This document shows positions 54,882-64,000 of a stretch of DNA of 64,000 nt, one piece after another. The stretch spans positions 218,654 to 282,653 of the forward strand of contig NZ_RSED01000008.1 in assembly GCF_003933735.1 (NCBI RefSeq), in the 5' to 3' direction. The notes under the pieces were generated by a model. That model saw only the letters and a list, made by a program, of their open reading frames with translations, ran no database searches and was not told the origin of the DNA. The number at the start of each line of letters is the position of its first letter. Position 1 is the first letter of the stretch. Origin of the DNA: Aquabacterium soli (lineage in GTDB: Bacteria; Pseudomonadota; Gammaproteobacteria; Burkholderiales; Burkholderiaceae_C). The translations under genes were made by a program, and so were the position numbers.

Positions 54882-55754
54882 ATGCGGTATACCCCGTGGA
54901 TGCAGGGGGGCTGGGCCCGGTTGGCGTGGGCCATCGCCGGGTTGATGACCCTGCTCGTGGTGGCGGGTTGCGCCGGTACGGGGGCGGGTGTTGGGCAAGC
55001 GCAGAGCCCGAGCACGCGTCAGGACATGACCAGCAGTGCTGCGGGACGTGACATCGTCACCTCGTCCGATGAAACCGAAGTGCGGCGTCGTGCACGCATT
55101 CGTCTTGAACTGGCTGGGGCCTATTTCGGCCGAGGCCAGCTCACCACTGCGCTGGATGAGGTCAAGCAGGCCATTGCACTGGATTCAAGCATGGGTGATG
55201 CCTACGAACTTCGCGGGCTGATTTACGATGCCATGAACGAACCCGGGCTCGCCGAGGAAAGCTATCGTCGGGCCATCCAGTTGGATGCGCGCAACGGCAG
55301 CGTGCTTCACAACTACGCATGGTTTCTCTGTCAGCGCCAGCAGTATGCCGACGCCGATGCCTACTTCGCTCGTGCGGCAGCGCTGCCCATGAGCGTGGCC
55401 CTGCCCAGGACGCTGATGGCCCGAGGGGTTTGCCAGATGCAGGCGGGCTTGCTGCCTCAGGCCCAGGAATCGCTCAAGCGCTCGTATGAACTCGAGCCTG
55501 GCAACCCTGTCACGGCGTTCAACCTGGCCTTGCTGTTGTACCGGACAGGTGATTATGACCGGGCGCGCTTTTACATCCGCCGCGTCAACAACCTGGCTGA
55601 GAGGGCCAACGCCGAGTCGCTGTGGCTGGGCATCCGCATCGAGCACAAGCTGGGCAATCTGTCTGCCCAGGACGATCTGGCAACCCAGTTGCGCAGCCGC
55701 TTCCCGAATGCCCGCGAAACCACGGCCTTGGATCTGGGACGTTTCGATGACTGA
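54882..55754 (+). CDS. pilF: Type IV pilus biogenesis/stability lipoprotein PilF (PilW)
   Basis: PilF is an outer-membrane TPR lipoprotein needed for PilQ secretin assembly. The 290-residue precursor has a lipobox VAGC near residue 29 and TPR repeats from about 70 to 250 (RIRLELAGAYFGRGQLTTAL, NYAWFLCQRQQYADADAYF, FNLALLLYRTGDYDRARFYI). AAGGAG (54868-54873) eight bases upstream fixes ATG 54882 over TTG 54873. Overlaps rodZ by eight bases. Confidence 0.92.
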   Translation: MRYTPWMQGGWARLAWAIAGLMTLLVVAGCAGTGAGVGQAQSPSTRQDMTSSAAGRDIVTSSDETEVRRRARIRLELAGAYFGRGQLTTALDEVKQAIALDSSMGDAYELRGLIYDAMNEPGLAEESYRRAIQLDARNGSVLHNYAWFLCQRQQYADADAYFARAAALPMSVALPRTLMARGVCQMQAGLLPQAQESLKRSYELEPGNPVTAFNLALLLYRTGDYDRARFYIRRVNNLAERANAESLWLGIRIEHKLGNLSAQDDLATQLRSRFPNARETTALDLGRFDD

Positions 55755-56744
55755 CAACACACCGGCTTCTGGTGGCTCCGCGCCGGACAGCCCTACTACC
55801 CCTCCGTTTTCCTCCTTGAGGCAGGCGCGTCTTGACCGCGGGCTGACCCTGGAGGGCATGGCCTCGATGATCAAGGTCACGCCGGCCAAGCTGGAGGCCC
55901 TCGAGTCAGGGCGCTATCAGGATCTGCCTGATGCGGCTTTCACGCGTGCGTTGGCCATGGCGGTGTGCCGTGTATTGCGGATTGATCCCGCGCCGGTGCT
56001 GGCTGGCCTACCAGCCGCTCACCCCATCAGTTTGGCGGCCAGTGCCGCCAAACCCGTGCCCTTCGATGCGTCGCGCGCCAGCCTCAAGCTCAACCTGGAC
56101 ATGGCCCATCCCGGCATCCGCTGGTCGGCGATCCTGGCCCCTCGTTTCCTGGTCCCTCTGGGGGTGTTGCTGGCGGCGGCACTGCTGTACGTGTTTCCGT
56201 CTGATGTCGACTGGTCGGCCCTGTGGCCCAAGCATGAGGCCACGCCCGTGAGCGCAGAGCAGGGCGGGCACGCTGAAGCCGTGGCGCTGGGGGCTTCCCA
56301 GATCGTGGCTGAAGAGGTGGTGCCCAGTGTGGCGATCGTTGCTTCGGGCGCTTCTGCCGCCGAGGCCGTCGCGTCTCAGCCCTTGGGTACGCCGCTGGTC
56401 GCCACGGTCGATCCGGCTGCTTCAACCCCCATCGCAGCTGCAGAAGCCGCTTCCATGCCCGTGCTCACTGTTGAGCGCCGGCAGCCGGGCTCCATGCGTT
56501 CGGGCAGTGCGCTGGTCATGGTGTCCTTTGCCGACTCCTGGGTCGAGGTGCGCAACGGCAAGGGCGAGCGCCTCCTGTCACGCACCGTGGCCTCGGGCGA
56601 AACGGTCGGCATCGATGGCGACCCTCCTCTGTACGTCAAGATCGGCAATGCCTCGGGCATCCAGGTCAGCTACCTGGGTCATGCCATCGGCCTGGATCCC
56701 TACACCCGCAACAATGTGGCCCGGCTGGAGTTGAAGTCAACGCC

Positions 56745-56748
<4 letters not shown>
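55747..56748 (+). CDS. rodZ: RodZ-like helix-turn-helix cytoskeletal/membrane protein
   Basis: RodZ links MreB to the cell-wall elongation machinery. The 333-residue protein has a cytoplasmic HTH_25 domain (about 22-90, [19 protein letters not shown]), one transmembrane helix (about 135-155, [17 protein letters not shown]), an Ala/Val/Ser-rich periplasmic linker and a C-terminal DUF4115 domain (about 255-330, [20 protein letters not shown]). Position between pilF and ispG is the standard one. Overlaps both neighbours, so it is translationally coupled. Confidence 0.9.
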
Positions 56749-58043
<1,295 letters not shown>

Positions 58044-58113
58044 ATGACGCAGGCTGACGCGCCGAGAGCTGCCAAGCCTGAGACAATCACGGACCAACAC
58101 AGAACCCGATCGA

Positions 58114-58147
58114 GCCGGCGCCGCCCTGAGGTGCCGGCCATTTTCTT
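58114..58147 (+). terminator. Terminator-like hairpin just upstream of hisS
   Basis: GCCGGCGCC (58114-58122) pairs with GGTGCCGGC (58130-58138), 9 bp with one G-U and a 7-base loop, followed by CATTTTCTTT. It lies 16 bases before the hisS ATG and leaves no room for a Shine-Dalgarno. It may end the upstream operon or attenuate hisS. Confidence 0.5.
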
Positions 58148-58154
58148 TGACTCC

Positions 58155-59450
58155 ATGGCCGAACAGCTCAAAGCCATCAAAGGCATGAACGACATCCTCC
58201 CGCCCCATTCGGCGCGGTGGGAGTGGCTGGAAGACACCGTGCGTGCGCTGATGCGCCGCTACGGCTACCAGAACGTGCGCGTCCCCATCGTCGAGCCCAC
58301 CGCCCTGTTCGTGCGCGGCCTGGGCGAGGTGACCGACATCGTCGAGAAGGAGATGTACTCCTTCGAAGACAGCCTCAACGGCGACAAGCTCACGCTGCGG
58401 CCCGAGGGCACCGCTGGCGTGGTGCGCGCCATCAACGAACACAGCTTCCTGTACGAAGGCGGCAAGCGCCTGTACTACATCGGGCCGATGTTTCGGCACG
58501 AGCGCCCGCAAAAGGGCCGCTACCGCCAGTTCCACCAGGTTGGTGCCGAGGTGTTGGGCTTTGCCGGCCCCGATGTCGATGCCGAGACCATCCTGATGAG
58601 CGCTGCGCTGTGGCGTGACCTGGGCCTGGCTGTGGGCGATGACGTGCGCCTGGAGATCAACAGCCTGGGCCAGCCCGAAGAGCGCCGCGCCCACCGCGAA
58701 GCCCTGATCACCTACCTTCAGTCGCATGAAGCCCTGCTGGACGACGAGGCCCGTCGCCGCCTGCACACCAACCCGCTGCGCATCCTGGACACCAAGAACC
58801 CGGCCTTGCAAGCGGTGGTGGAGGGTGCCCCCCGCCTGATCGACTTCCTGGGCGAGGCTTCGTTGGCCCACTTCGATGCTGTCAAGCAGGCCCTGGATGC
58901 CGCAGGCATCGCCTACCGCGTCAACCCGCGTCTGGTGCGCGGCATGGATTACTACAACCTCACCGTGTTCGAGTGGGTCACCGAGCGGCTGGGTTCGCAA
59001 GGCACGGTCTGTGGCGGTGGCCGTTACGATGGCCTGATCGAGCAGCTCGGCGGCAAACCCGCCCCGGCCGTGGGTTGGGGCCTGGGCATGGAACGCCTGC
59101 TGCTGCTGCTCGAAGAGGTCGGCAAGGTGCCCGCACCCGTGGTGCCCGATGCCTTCGCCGTGGTGCTGGCAGGCACGCCGCTGCCTCAGGTGCTGGCCAC
59201 GCTGGAAGCCTTGCGCGCGCAAGGCGTGTCGGTGTTGCTGAATCCGGCTGGCAAGGATGGCCCCGCGAGCCCGAAATCGCAGTTCAAGAAGGCCGATGCC
59301 AGTGGTGCCCGCTTCGCGCTGGTCTTCGGACCGGACGAGTTCTCTCGCGGCGAGGTGGCGATCAAGCCCTTGCGCGACGGGGGTGAACAGCGCCTGGCAC
59401 CGCTGGCCGATGTGGCCGGCTGGGGCCCGGGCCTGCGCGCAGCAGGCTGA
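58155..59450 (+). CDS. hisS: Histidine-tRNA ligase
   Basis: Class II aminoacyl-tRNA synthetase for histidine. The 431-residue protein has motif 2 ([16 protein letters not shown]), the histidine-specific [15 protein letters not shown] and GGGRYDGL, motif 3 [13 protein letters not shown], and the C-terminal anticodon-binding domain (about 335-425). ATG 58155 gives [17 protein letters not shown], the usual start; the frame is open back to an ATG at 58044 (37 more residues) but that part is basic and unconserved. Confidence 0.97.
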   Translation: MAEQLKAIKGMNDILPPHSARWEWLEDTVRALMRRYGYQNVRVPIVEPTALFVRGLGEVTDIVEKEMYSFEDSLNGDKLTLRPEGTAGVVRAINEHSFLYEGGKRLYYIGPMFRHERPQKGRYRQFHQVGAEVLGFAGPDVDAETILMSAALWRDLGLAVGDDVRLEINSLGQPEERRAHREALITYLQSHEALLDDEARRRLHTNPLRILDTKNPALQAVVEGAPRLIDFLGEASLAHFDAVKQALDAAGIAYRVNPRLVRGMDYYNLTVFEWVTERLGSQGTVCGGGRYDGLIEQLGGKPAPAVGWGLGMERLLLLLEEVGKVPAPVVPDAFAVVLAGTPLPQVLATLEALRAQGVSVLLNPAGKDGPASPKSQFKKADASGARFALVFGPDEFSRGEVAIKPLRDGGEQRLAPLADVAGWGPGLRAAG

Positions 59451-59524
59451 GCCGCCAGCGCAGCGATAATCCCTCCATTCATCACGCACTTCCAACCAAT
59501 CTCGCACCGGAGACAGAGGATTCG

Positions 59525-60223
59525 ATGGCCACCTACAACCTCGAACAACAAGAGCAGCTCGATCAGGCCAAGCACCTGTGGAAGAAGTACGGCAACCTCG
59601 TCACCTGGGTGCTGGTGATCGCGCTGGGCAGCTATGCCGCCTGGACGGGCTATCTCTACTGGCAGAACGACAAGGCTGCTAAGGCCGGTGGCCTGTACGA
59701 AGAGCTGGACCGGGCCGTGCTCGCAGGTGATGCCGACAAGGTCACCCGGGTCTTCAACGACCTGAAGGACAAGCACGCTGGCGCCACGTTCACGGAGCAG
59801 GGCGCCTTGCTGGCGGCCCGCGCCCAGACCGACGCAGGCAAGGCCGAACAGGCCCAGGCCAGCCTGCAATGGCTGGTGGACCATGGCAAGAACGACGATC
59901 TGGTGGCCGTGGCGCGCCTGCGCCTGGCCGGCCTGTTGCTCGACGCCAAGAAGTACGATGAGGCCCTCAAGCTGGTCGATGCCAAGCTGCCCGAAGAGTT
60001 CAAGCCCCTGGCCGACGACCGCCGCGGCGACATCTTGTCAGCCCAAGGCAAGAAGGCCGAGGCGCTGCAAGCCTACAAGGCCGCCTGGAAAGCCATGGAC
60101 CCCAAGGTCGAATACCGCCGCTTCACCGAAGGCAAGCTCACCGCCCTGGGTGAGCCCCCTGAGGCTTCCGTGGTGCAGGGTGGTGGCAAGACGCTGCCCC
60201 CGGGTATCGCGCCCACACGCTGA
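59525..60223 (+). CDS. YfgM-like membrane-anchored TPR protein
   Basis: A 232-residue protein with one N-terminal transmembrane helix (about 25-45, LVTWVLVIALGSYAAWTGYL) and a periplasmic TPR-like domain (about 60-205, AVARLRLAGLLLDAKKYDEA). It matches the YfgM family, which associates with the Sec translocon and periplasmic chaperones. It lies between hisS and bamB, as yfgM does in E. coli, which supports the call. Confidence 0.9.
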   Translation: MATYNLEQQEQLDQAKHLWKKYGNLVTWVLVIALGSYAAWTGYLYWQNDKAAKAGGLYEELDRAVLAGDADKVTRVFNDLKDKHAGATFTEQGALLAARAQTDAGKAEQAQASLQWLVDHGKNDDLVAVARLRLAGLLLDAKKYDEALKLVDAKLPEEFKPLADDRRGDILSAQGKKAEALQAYKAAWKAMDPKVEYRRFTEGKLTALGEPPEASVVQGGGKTLPPGIAPTR

Positions 60224-60268
60224 GCGGGCCGCCCAGGCCCTTTCCTTTCACGAATTCACACCCTGATC

Positions 60269-61396
60269 ATGACGAGACTGACAATGACATGGCGTGCCGG
60301 CGCTGTCCTGGTGGCCGCCGCCGTGCTGGCGGGCTGCGGTAGCTCTTCGAAGCCCACGCCCGCCTCACTGGAGTCCTTCACGCCCAGCCAGACCGTGCGC
60401 ACCCTCTGGAGCGTGCGCGTGGGCAAGGCAGAAGGCCCCATGTCGATGGCTGTGAGCGCGGGTGCCGTGGCGGTGGCCAGCACCGACGGCCAGGTCGTCT
60501 CCATCGATCCGGCCACGGGCCGTGAGCGCTGGAAAGCCGACGTGGGCGCCAAGCTCAGCGCGGGCGTCGGCAGCGACGGGCGCTATGCCGCCGTCGTCAC
60601 GGCCGACAACGAACTCGTCGTGCTCGATGGTGGCAAGCCCCTGTGGCGCGACCGCCTGCCGGGGCGCGTGATCACCGCGCCGCTGGTGGCCGGCGAGCGC
60701 GTGTTCGTGCAGTCGGTGGACCGCAGCGTGCGGGCCTACGATGCACAGGATGGCCGCTGGCTCTGGAACTTCCAGCGCCCCGGCACGGATCCGCTGGCCC
60801 TGGCCCAGTCCGGCGTGCTGGCCGCTTTCCGCGACACCCTAGTGGTGGGCGTCGGTTCGCGCCTGATCGGGCTGGACCCGCTGCGGGGCACGGTGCGCTC
60901 TGAAGCCAGCCTGGGCCTGCCCCGTGGCACCAACGAAGTCGAGCGCCTGTCTGATCTGGTCGGCCCGCCCGTGCGCAGCGACGATGACCTGTGCGTGCGC
61001 GCCTTCCAGTTGTCCGTGGGTTGCGTTGACATGAACCGCGGCGCGCTGCGGTGGTCACGCCCGCAGGCGGGTTACCAAGGCCTGGCCGCCGATGACCGCA
61101 TCGTGGTGGGTGCCGACAGTGCAGACCGCCTGACCGCCTGGCGTGCCGAATCCGGTGAGGTCATCTGGCGCATCGACCGCTTCCAGCACCGTGCCTTGAG
61201 CACGCCCGTGCTGTGGGGCGGCCTGATCGCCGTGGGCGACTACGACGGCCAGCTGCATGTTCTCTCGTCCAGTGATGGCCGCACCGTGGCCCGTGTGTCA
61301 CTGGATGGCGCCCTCAGTGGCGCTCCCAAGGTCGTGGATGGCACCCTGCTGGTGCCTACCCGCGATGGAACCCTATACGCGCTGCGGGCTCAATAA
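60269..61396 (+). CDS. bamB: Outer membrane assembly lipoprotein BamB
   Basis: BamB is the beta-propeller lipoprotein of the BAM complex. The 375-residue precursor has a lipoprotein signal with lipobox LAGC (Cys near residue 23) and repeated PQQ-like blades (VVSIDPATGRERWKADVG, VRAYDAQDGRWLWNFQRP, LTAWRAESGEVIWRIDRF, LHVLSSSDGRTVARV). ATG 60269 precedes a suitable signal peptide. It is between yfgM and der, as in E. coli. Confidence 0.95.
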   Translation: MTRLTMTWRAGAVLVAAAVLAGCGSSSKPTPASLESFTPSQTVRTLWSVRVGKAEGPMSMAVSAGAVAVASTDGQVVSIDPATGRERWKADVGAKLSAGVGSDGRYAAVVTADNELVVLDGGKPLWRDRLPGRVITAPLVAGERVFVQSVDRSVRAYDAQDGRWLWNFQRPGTDPLALAQSGVLAAFRDTLVVGVGSRLIGLDPLRGTVRSEASLGLPRGTNEVERLSDLVGPPVRSDDDLCVRAFQLSVGCVDMNRGALRWSRPQAGYQGLAADDRIVVGADSADRLTAWRAESGEVIWRIDRFQHRALSTPVLWGGLIAVGDYDGQLHVLSSSDGRTVARVSLDGALSGAPKVVDGTLLVPTRDGTLYALRAQ

Positions 61397-61419
61397 GCCC
61401 GGCAGCCTGATCCCACCGA

Positions 61420-62763
61420 ATGAAACCCGTCATCGCGCTGGTCGGCCGCCCCAACGTCGGCAAATCAACGCTGTTCAACCGCCTCACCAAGAGCCGTGAC
61501 GCCATCGTGGCGGACTACGCCGGCCTCACACGCGATCGCCACTACGGCGAGGGACGCCAGGGCGCGCGCGAGTACATCGTCATCGACACTGGCGGCTTTG
61601 AGCCCGACTGCACGGAGGGCATCTTCAAGGAGATGGCCAAGCAGACGCGCCAGGCCGTGGCCGAAGCCGATGCAGTCATCTTCGTGGTCGATGTGCGCGG
61701 CGGCCTGTCCGCTCAGGATCACGACATCGCCAACTACCTGCGCACCGCCAACAAGACGGTGCTGCTGGCGGCCAACAAGGCCGAAGGCATGCAGGATGCG
61801 CCCCAGCTCGCCGAGTTCTATGAGCTCGGCATTGGCGAGCCCATTCCCATTTCATCGGCGCACGGGCAGGGCATCCGCAGTCTGCTCGACATGGCGCTGG
61901 ACACGTTCTTCGGCACCGAAGACGATGACGAAGAGCTGATCGAGGACGACACCGACCGCCCGGTGCGCCTGGCCGTGGCCGGCCGTCCCAACGTCGGCAA
62001 GTCCACGCTGATCAACACCTGGCTGGGTGAAGAGCGCCTGGTGGCCTTCGACATGCCCGGTACCACGCGGGACGCCATCAAGGTGCCTTTTGAGCGCCAG
62101 GGCCAGCGTTTCGAGCTGATCGACACCGCCGGCCTGCGCCGCAAGGGCAAGGTCTTCGAAGCCATCGAGAAATTCTCGGTCGTCAAGACGCTGCAGGCCA
62201 TCGCCGATGCCAATGTGGTGCTGCTGCTGATCGACGCCACGCAGGGTGTGACCGATCAGGACGCCCATATCGCCGGCTTCGTGCTCGAATCGGGCCGCGC
62301 CGTGGTGGTGGCCATCAACAAGTGGGACGCGGTGGATTCCTACCAGCGCGAGATGCTGCAACGCTCCATTGAAACGCGCCTGGCTTTCCTGAAGTTCGCG
62401 CCCGTGCTGCACATCTCGGCCATCAAGCGCCAAGGCCTGGGCCCGCTGTGGAAGGCCATTGCCGATGCCTGGGCCTCGGCCAGCTGCAAGATGTCCACGC
62501 CGGTGCTGACCCGCCTGCTGCAAGAGGCCGTGCAGTTCCAGCAGCCCCAGCGCGGCGGCATGTCCCGCCCCAAGCTGCGCTACGCCCACCAGGGCGGCCA
62601 GAACCCGCCGATCATCGTCATCCACGGCAACGCGCTGGAGCATGTCTCCGAGAGCTACAAGCGCTATCTTGAGGGCCGCTTCAGGGCGCACTTCAAGCTC
62701 ACGGGCACCCCCTTGCGGATCGAGATGAAGCTCTCGTCAAACCCCTTTACCGAGAAAGAATGA
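61420..62763 (+). CDS. der: Ribosome biogenesis GTPase Der (EngA)
   Basis: Der is the tandem GTPase needed for 50S assembly. The 447-residue protein has two G domains: the first with [14 protein letters not shown] (about 9-22) and DTGGF, the second with [15 protein letters not shown] (near 188) and DTAGLRRK, then NKWD and a KH-like C-terminal domain (RRGGMSRP-type region, [14 protein letters not shown]). An acidic linker ([11 protein letters not shown]) joins the G domains. The stop codon lies inside a small hairpin. Confidence 0.97.
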   Translation: MKPVIALVGRPNVGKSTLFNRLTKSRDAIVADYAGLTRDRHYGEGRQGAREYIVIDTGGFEPDCTEGIFKEMAKQTRQAVAEADAVIFVVDVRGGLSAQDHDIANYLRTANKTVLLAANKAEGMQDAPQLAEFYELGIGEPIPISSAHGQGIRSLLDMALDTFFGTEDDDEELIEDDTDRPVRLAVAGRPNVGKSTLINTWLGEERLVAFDMPGTTRDAIKVPFERQGQRFELIDTAGLRRKGKVFEAIEKFSVVKTLQAIADANVVLLLIDATQGVTDQDAHIAGFVLESGRAVVVAINKWDAVDSYQREMLQRSIETRLAFLKFAPVLHISAIKRQGLGPLWKAIADAWASASCKMSTPVLTRLLQEAVQFQQPQRGGMSRPKLRYAHQGGQNPPIIVIHGNALEHVSESYKRYLEGRFRAHFKLTGTPLRIEMKLSSNPFTEKE

Positions 62764-62786
62764 GTCGGTCATTCGGGGTTTTCTCT
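62758..62786 (+). terminator. Possible terminator at the end of der
   Basis: GAATGA (62758-62763) pairs with TCATTC (62769-62774) around a GTCGG loop, followed by GGGGTTTTCTCTT. An outer GAGAAA/TTTCTC pairing is also possible. The der stop codon is within the stem. A moderate terminator separating der from hfq. Confidence 0.4.
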
Positions 62787-62934
62787 TAAACCGTGCGCAA
62801 TAGGCTACATTTGACCCACGCCGGGCGAATTCGAGTCAGGCGTCGCCTCAGGATCGGGCCAAGACCCTGCCGCAAATGCGGATGCAGCCTGTGCTAAGGT
62901 GTCTTTTCTCAAACTTCTTATCACGGAGCATATC

Positions 62935-63174
62935 GTGAGCAATAAAGGGCAACTTTTACAAGACCCGTTTCTGAACCTTCTGCGCAGAGAGCACGTGCCA
63001 GTGTCCATTTATTTGGTCAACGGCATCAAGCTGCAGGGGCAGATCGAATCTTTCGATCAATACGTCGTCCTGCTGCGCAATACCGTGACCCAGATGGTCT
63101 ACAAGCACGCCATTTCCACGGTGGTGCCGGGCCGCTCGGTCAACTTCCACGCTGCTGAAGACGGCGACGCCTGA
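62935..63174 (+). CDS. hfq: RNA chaperone Hfq
   Basis: Hfq is the hexameric Sm-like chaperone for small-RNA pairing and mRNA control. The 79-residue protein has Sm1 ([19 protein letters not shown]) and Sm2 ([12 protein letters not shown]) and starts [18 protein letters not shown], the distal/proximal-face sequence of the family. GTG 62935 has GGAG (62924-62927) upstream; the longer frame from 62899 is rejected. The short acidic tail (HAAEDGDA) is typical of beta-class Hfq. hflX follows, the usual hfq-hflX pair. Confidence 0.97.
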   Translation: MSNKGQLLQDPFLNLLRREHVPVSIYLVNGIKLQGQIESFDQYVVLLRNTVTQMVYKHAISTVVPGRSVNFHAAEDGDA

Positions 63175-63249
63175 GCGTTGCGTCAGACGCCAATTGGTTT
63201 TTCCAATCCACCAGATCAGACCCAAGCCCGATACGCTTTGACATCTTCA

Positions 63250-64000
63250 GTGCCGTTCGAGCATGCCCCCGGCGGCCCTCCCAGGGTCGTGCTGGTGGGG
63301 GTCGATCTGGGCAAGGGGTCATCCTTTGATCCCACCCTCGATGAACTTGCCTTGCTGGCCGAATCGGCTGGCGATGCGCCGGTGGCGCGCGTCATTGCAC
63401 GCCGCAAGGCCCCCGATGCCGCGTTCTTCGTAGGCTCGGGCAAGGCCGACGAGATCAAGCACCTGGTGGCTGATCAAGGGGCGCAGGCGGTCATTTTCGA
63501 TCAGGCCCTGTCGCCTGCGCAGCAGCGCAACTTGGAGCGCCATCTGGGCGTCGAAGTGCTCGACCGCACCTCCCTGATCCTTGAGATCTTCGGTGACCGC
63601 GCCCGCAGCCACGAAGGCAAACTCCAGGTCGAACTGGCCCGTCTGGGCTACCTGGCGACCCGGCTCGTGCGCCGTTGGTCCCACCTTGAGCGCCAACGCG
63701 GCGGGGTGGGGCATCGCGGTGGCCCTGGCGAAACGCAGATCGAGCTGGACCGCCGCATGATCGACCAGCGCATCAAGTCGCTCAAGCAGCAACTGATCAA
63801 GGTCAAGCGCCAGCGCAACACGCAGCGCCGTGGCCGTGAGCGCACCGGCACCTTCCGCATCTCGCTGGTGGGCTACACCAACGCGGGCAAGTCCACGCTG
63901 TTCAATGCCCTGACCAAGGCCGGCACCTACGCGGCTGACCAGCTCTTCGCCACGCTGGACACCACCGTGCGCCAGCTCTATCTGGCGCAGGCCGAGCGCA
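63250..64000 (+). CDS. hflX: Ribosome-splitting GTPase HflX, N-terminal part (3' end outside window)
   Basis: HflX splits stalled or heat-stressed 70S ribosomes. The frame runs open to the end of the window (about 250 codons). It shows the HflX domain segments FVGSGKADEIKHLV, VIFDQALSPAQQRNLERHLG, DRTSLILEIFGDRARSHEGK and GGPGETQIELDRR, then the start of the G domain with G1 LVGYTNAGKSTLFNAL. GTG 63250 is the preferred start; TTG 63238 is in frame and also possible. It is probably cotranscribed with hfq. Confidence 0.95.
   Translation, partial: MPFEHAPGGPPRVVLVGVDLGKGSSFDPTLDELALLAESAGDAPVARVIARRKAPDAAFFVGSGKADEIKHLVADQGAQAVIFDQALSPAQQRNLERHLGVEVLDRTSLILEIFGDRARSHEGKLQVELARLGYLATRLVRRWSHLERQRGGVGHRGGPGETQIELDRRMIDQRIKSLKQQLIKVKRQRNTQRRGRERTGTFRISLVGYTNAGKSTLFNALTKAGTYAADQLFATLDTTVRQLYLAQAER

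Overview
This 64 kb window is a contiguous piece of a high-GC betaproteobacterial chromosome. Gene order, protein sequences and codon use point to Burkholderiales, probably the Comamonadaceae or the Leptothrix/Rubrivivax/Aquabacterium group. That placement is inferred from gene content and protein similarity recalled from memory; no search was run. I see no insertion sequence, phage, integron, CRISPR array, rRNA or convincing tRNA. Almost all of the DNA is conserved core genome packed into operons, many with 4-base stop/start overlaps.

Layout. (1) 1-4962: fatty-acid synthesis cluster plsX(partial)-fabH-fabD-fabG-acpP-fabF. (2) 5007-9989: a small membrane protein coupled to rpoE, then rseA, mucB and the periplasmic protease mucD (envelope stress). 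(3) 9990-10383: an unusual non-coding region with alternative hairpins, a pair of DnaA-box-like sites and a terminator-like leader ending exactly at the lepA start codon. (4) 10384-18518: lepA-lepB-DUF4845-rnc-era-recO-pdxJ-acpS-nagZ. (5) 18519-23657 on the minus strand: an acyl-CoA synthetase with a palindromic operator over its promoter, and rne with a strong terminator. (6) 24373-27495: rluC, a HAD phosphatase, a Rieske protein and a SppA-like protease. (7) 27523-29050 minus: an HDOD protein and a chalcone-isomerase-like secreted protein; then coaX on plus. (8) 30108-35860 minus: COG0523 GTPase, dksA, a STAS-domain protein, hslV and hslU. (9) 35945-44069 plus: corC-lnt, glyQ-glyS, gmhB-plsC-ygjP. 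(10) 44056-45138 minus: a metallo-beta-lactamase-fold hydrolase; then can and aceK on plus. (11) 47961-48800 minus bamD, divergent from rluD; then scpB, rluB and ndk-rlmN-pilF-rodZ-ispG-hisS-yfgM-bamB-der-hfq-hflX(partial).

Functionally the window joins membrane lipid synthesis (fab genes, acpS, plsC, plsX), envelope assembly and stress (RpoE regulon, Lnt, BamB, BamD, LepB, SppA, NagZ, GmhB), RNA metabolism (RNase E, RNase III, Hfq, three pseudouridine synthases, RlmN) and ribosome-associated GTPases (LepA, Era, Der, HflX).

I found no obviously new multi-gene system. The items most worth following are regulatory: the lepA leader, the operator upstream of the acyl-CoA synthetase gene, a sigma-E-like promoter between rpoE and rseA, a possible attenuator between the chalcone-isomerase-like and HDOD genes, and the pairing of a cysteine-poor DksA with a COG0523 metallochaperone.
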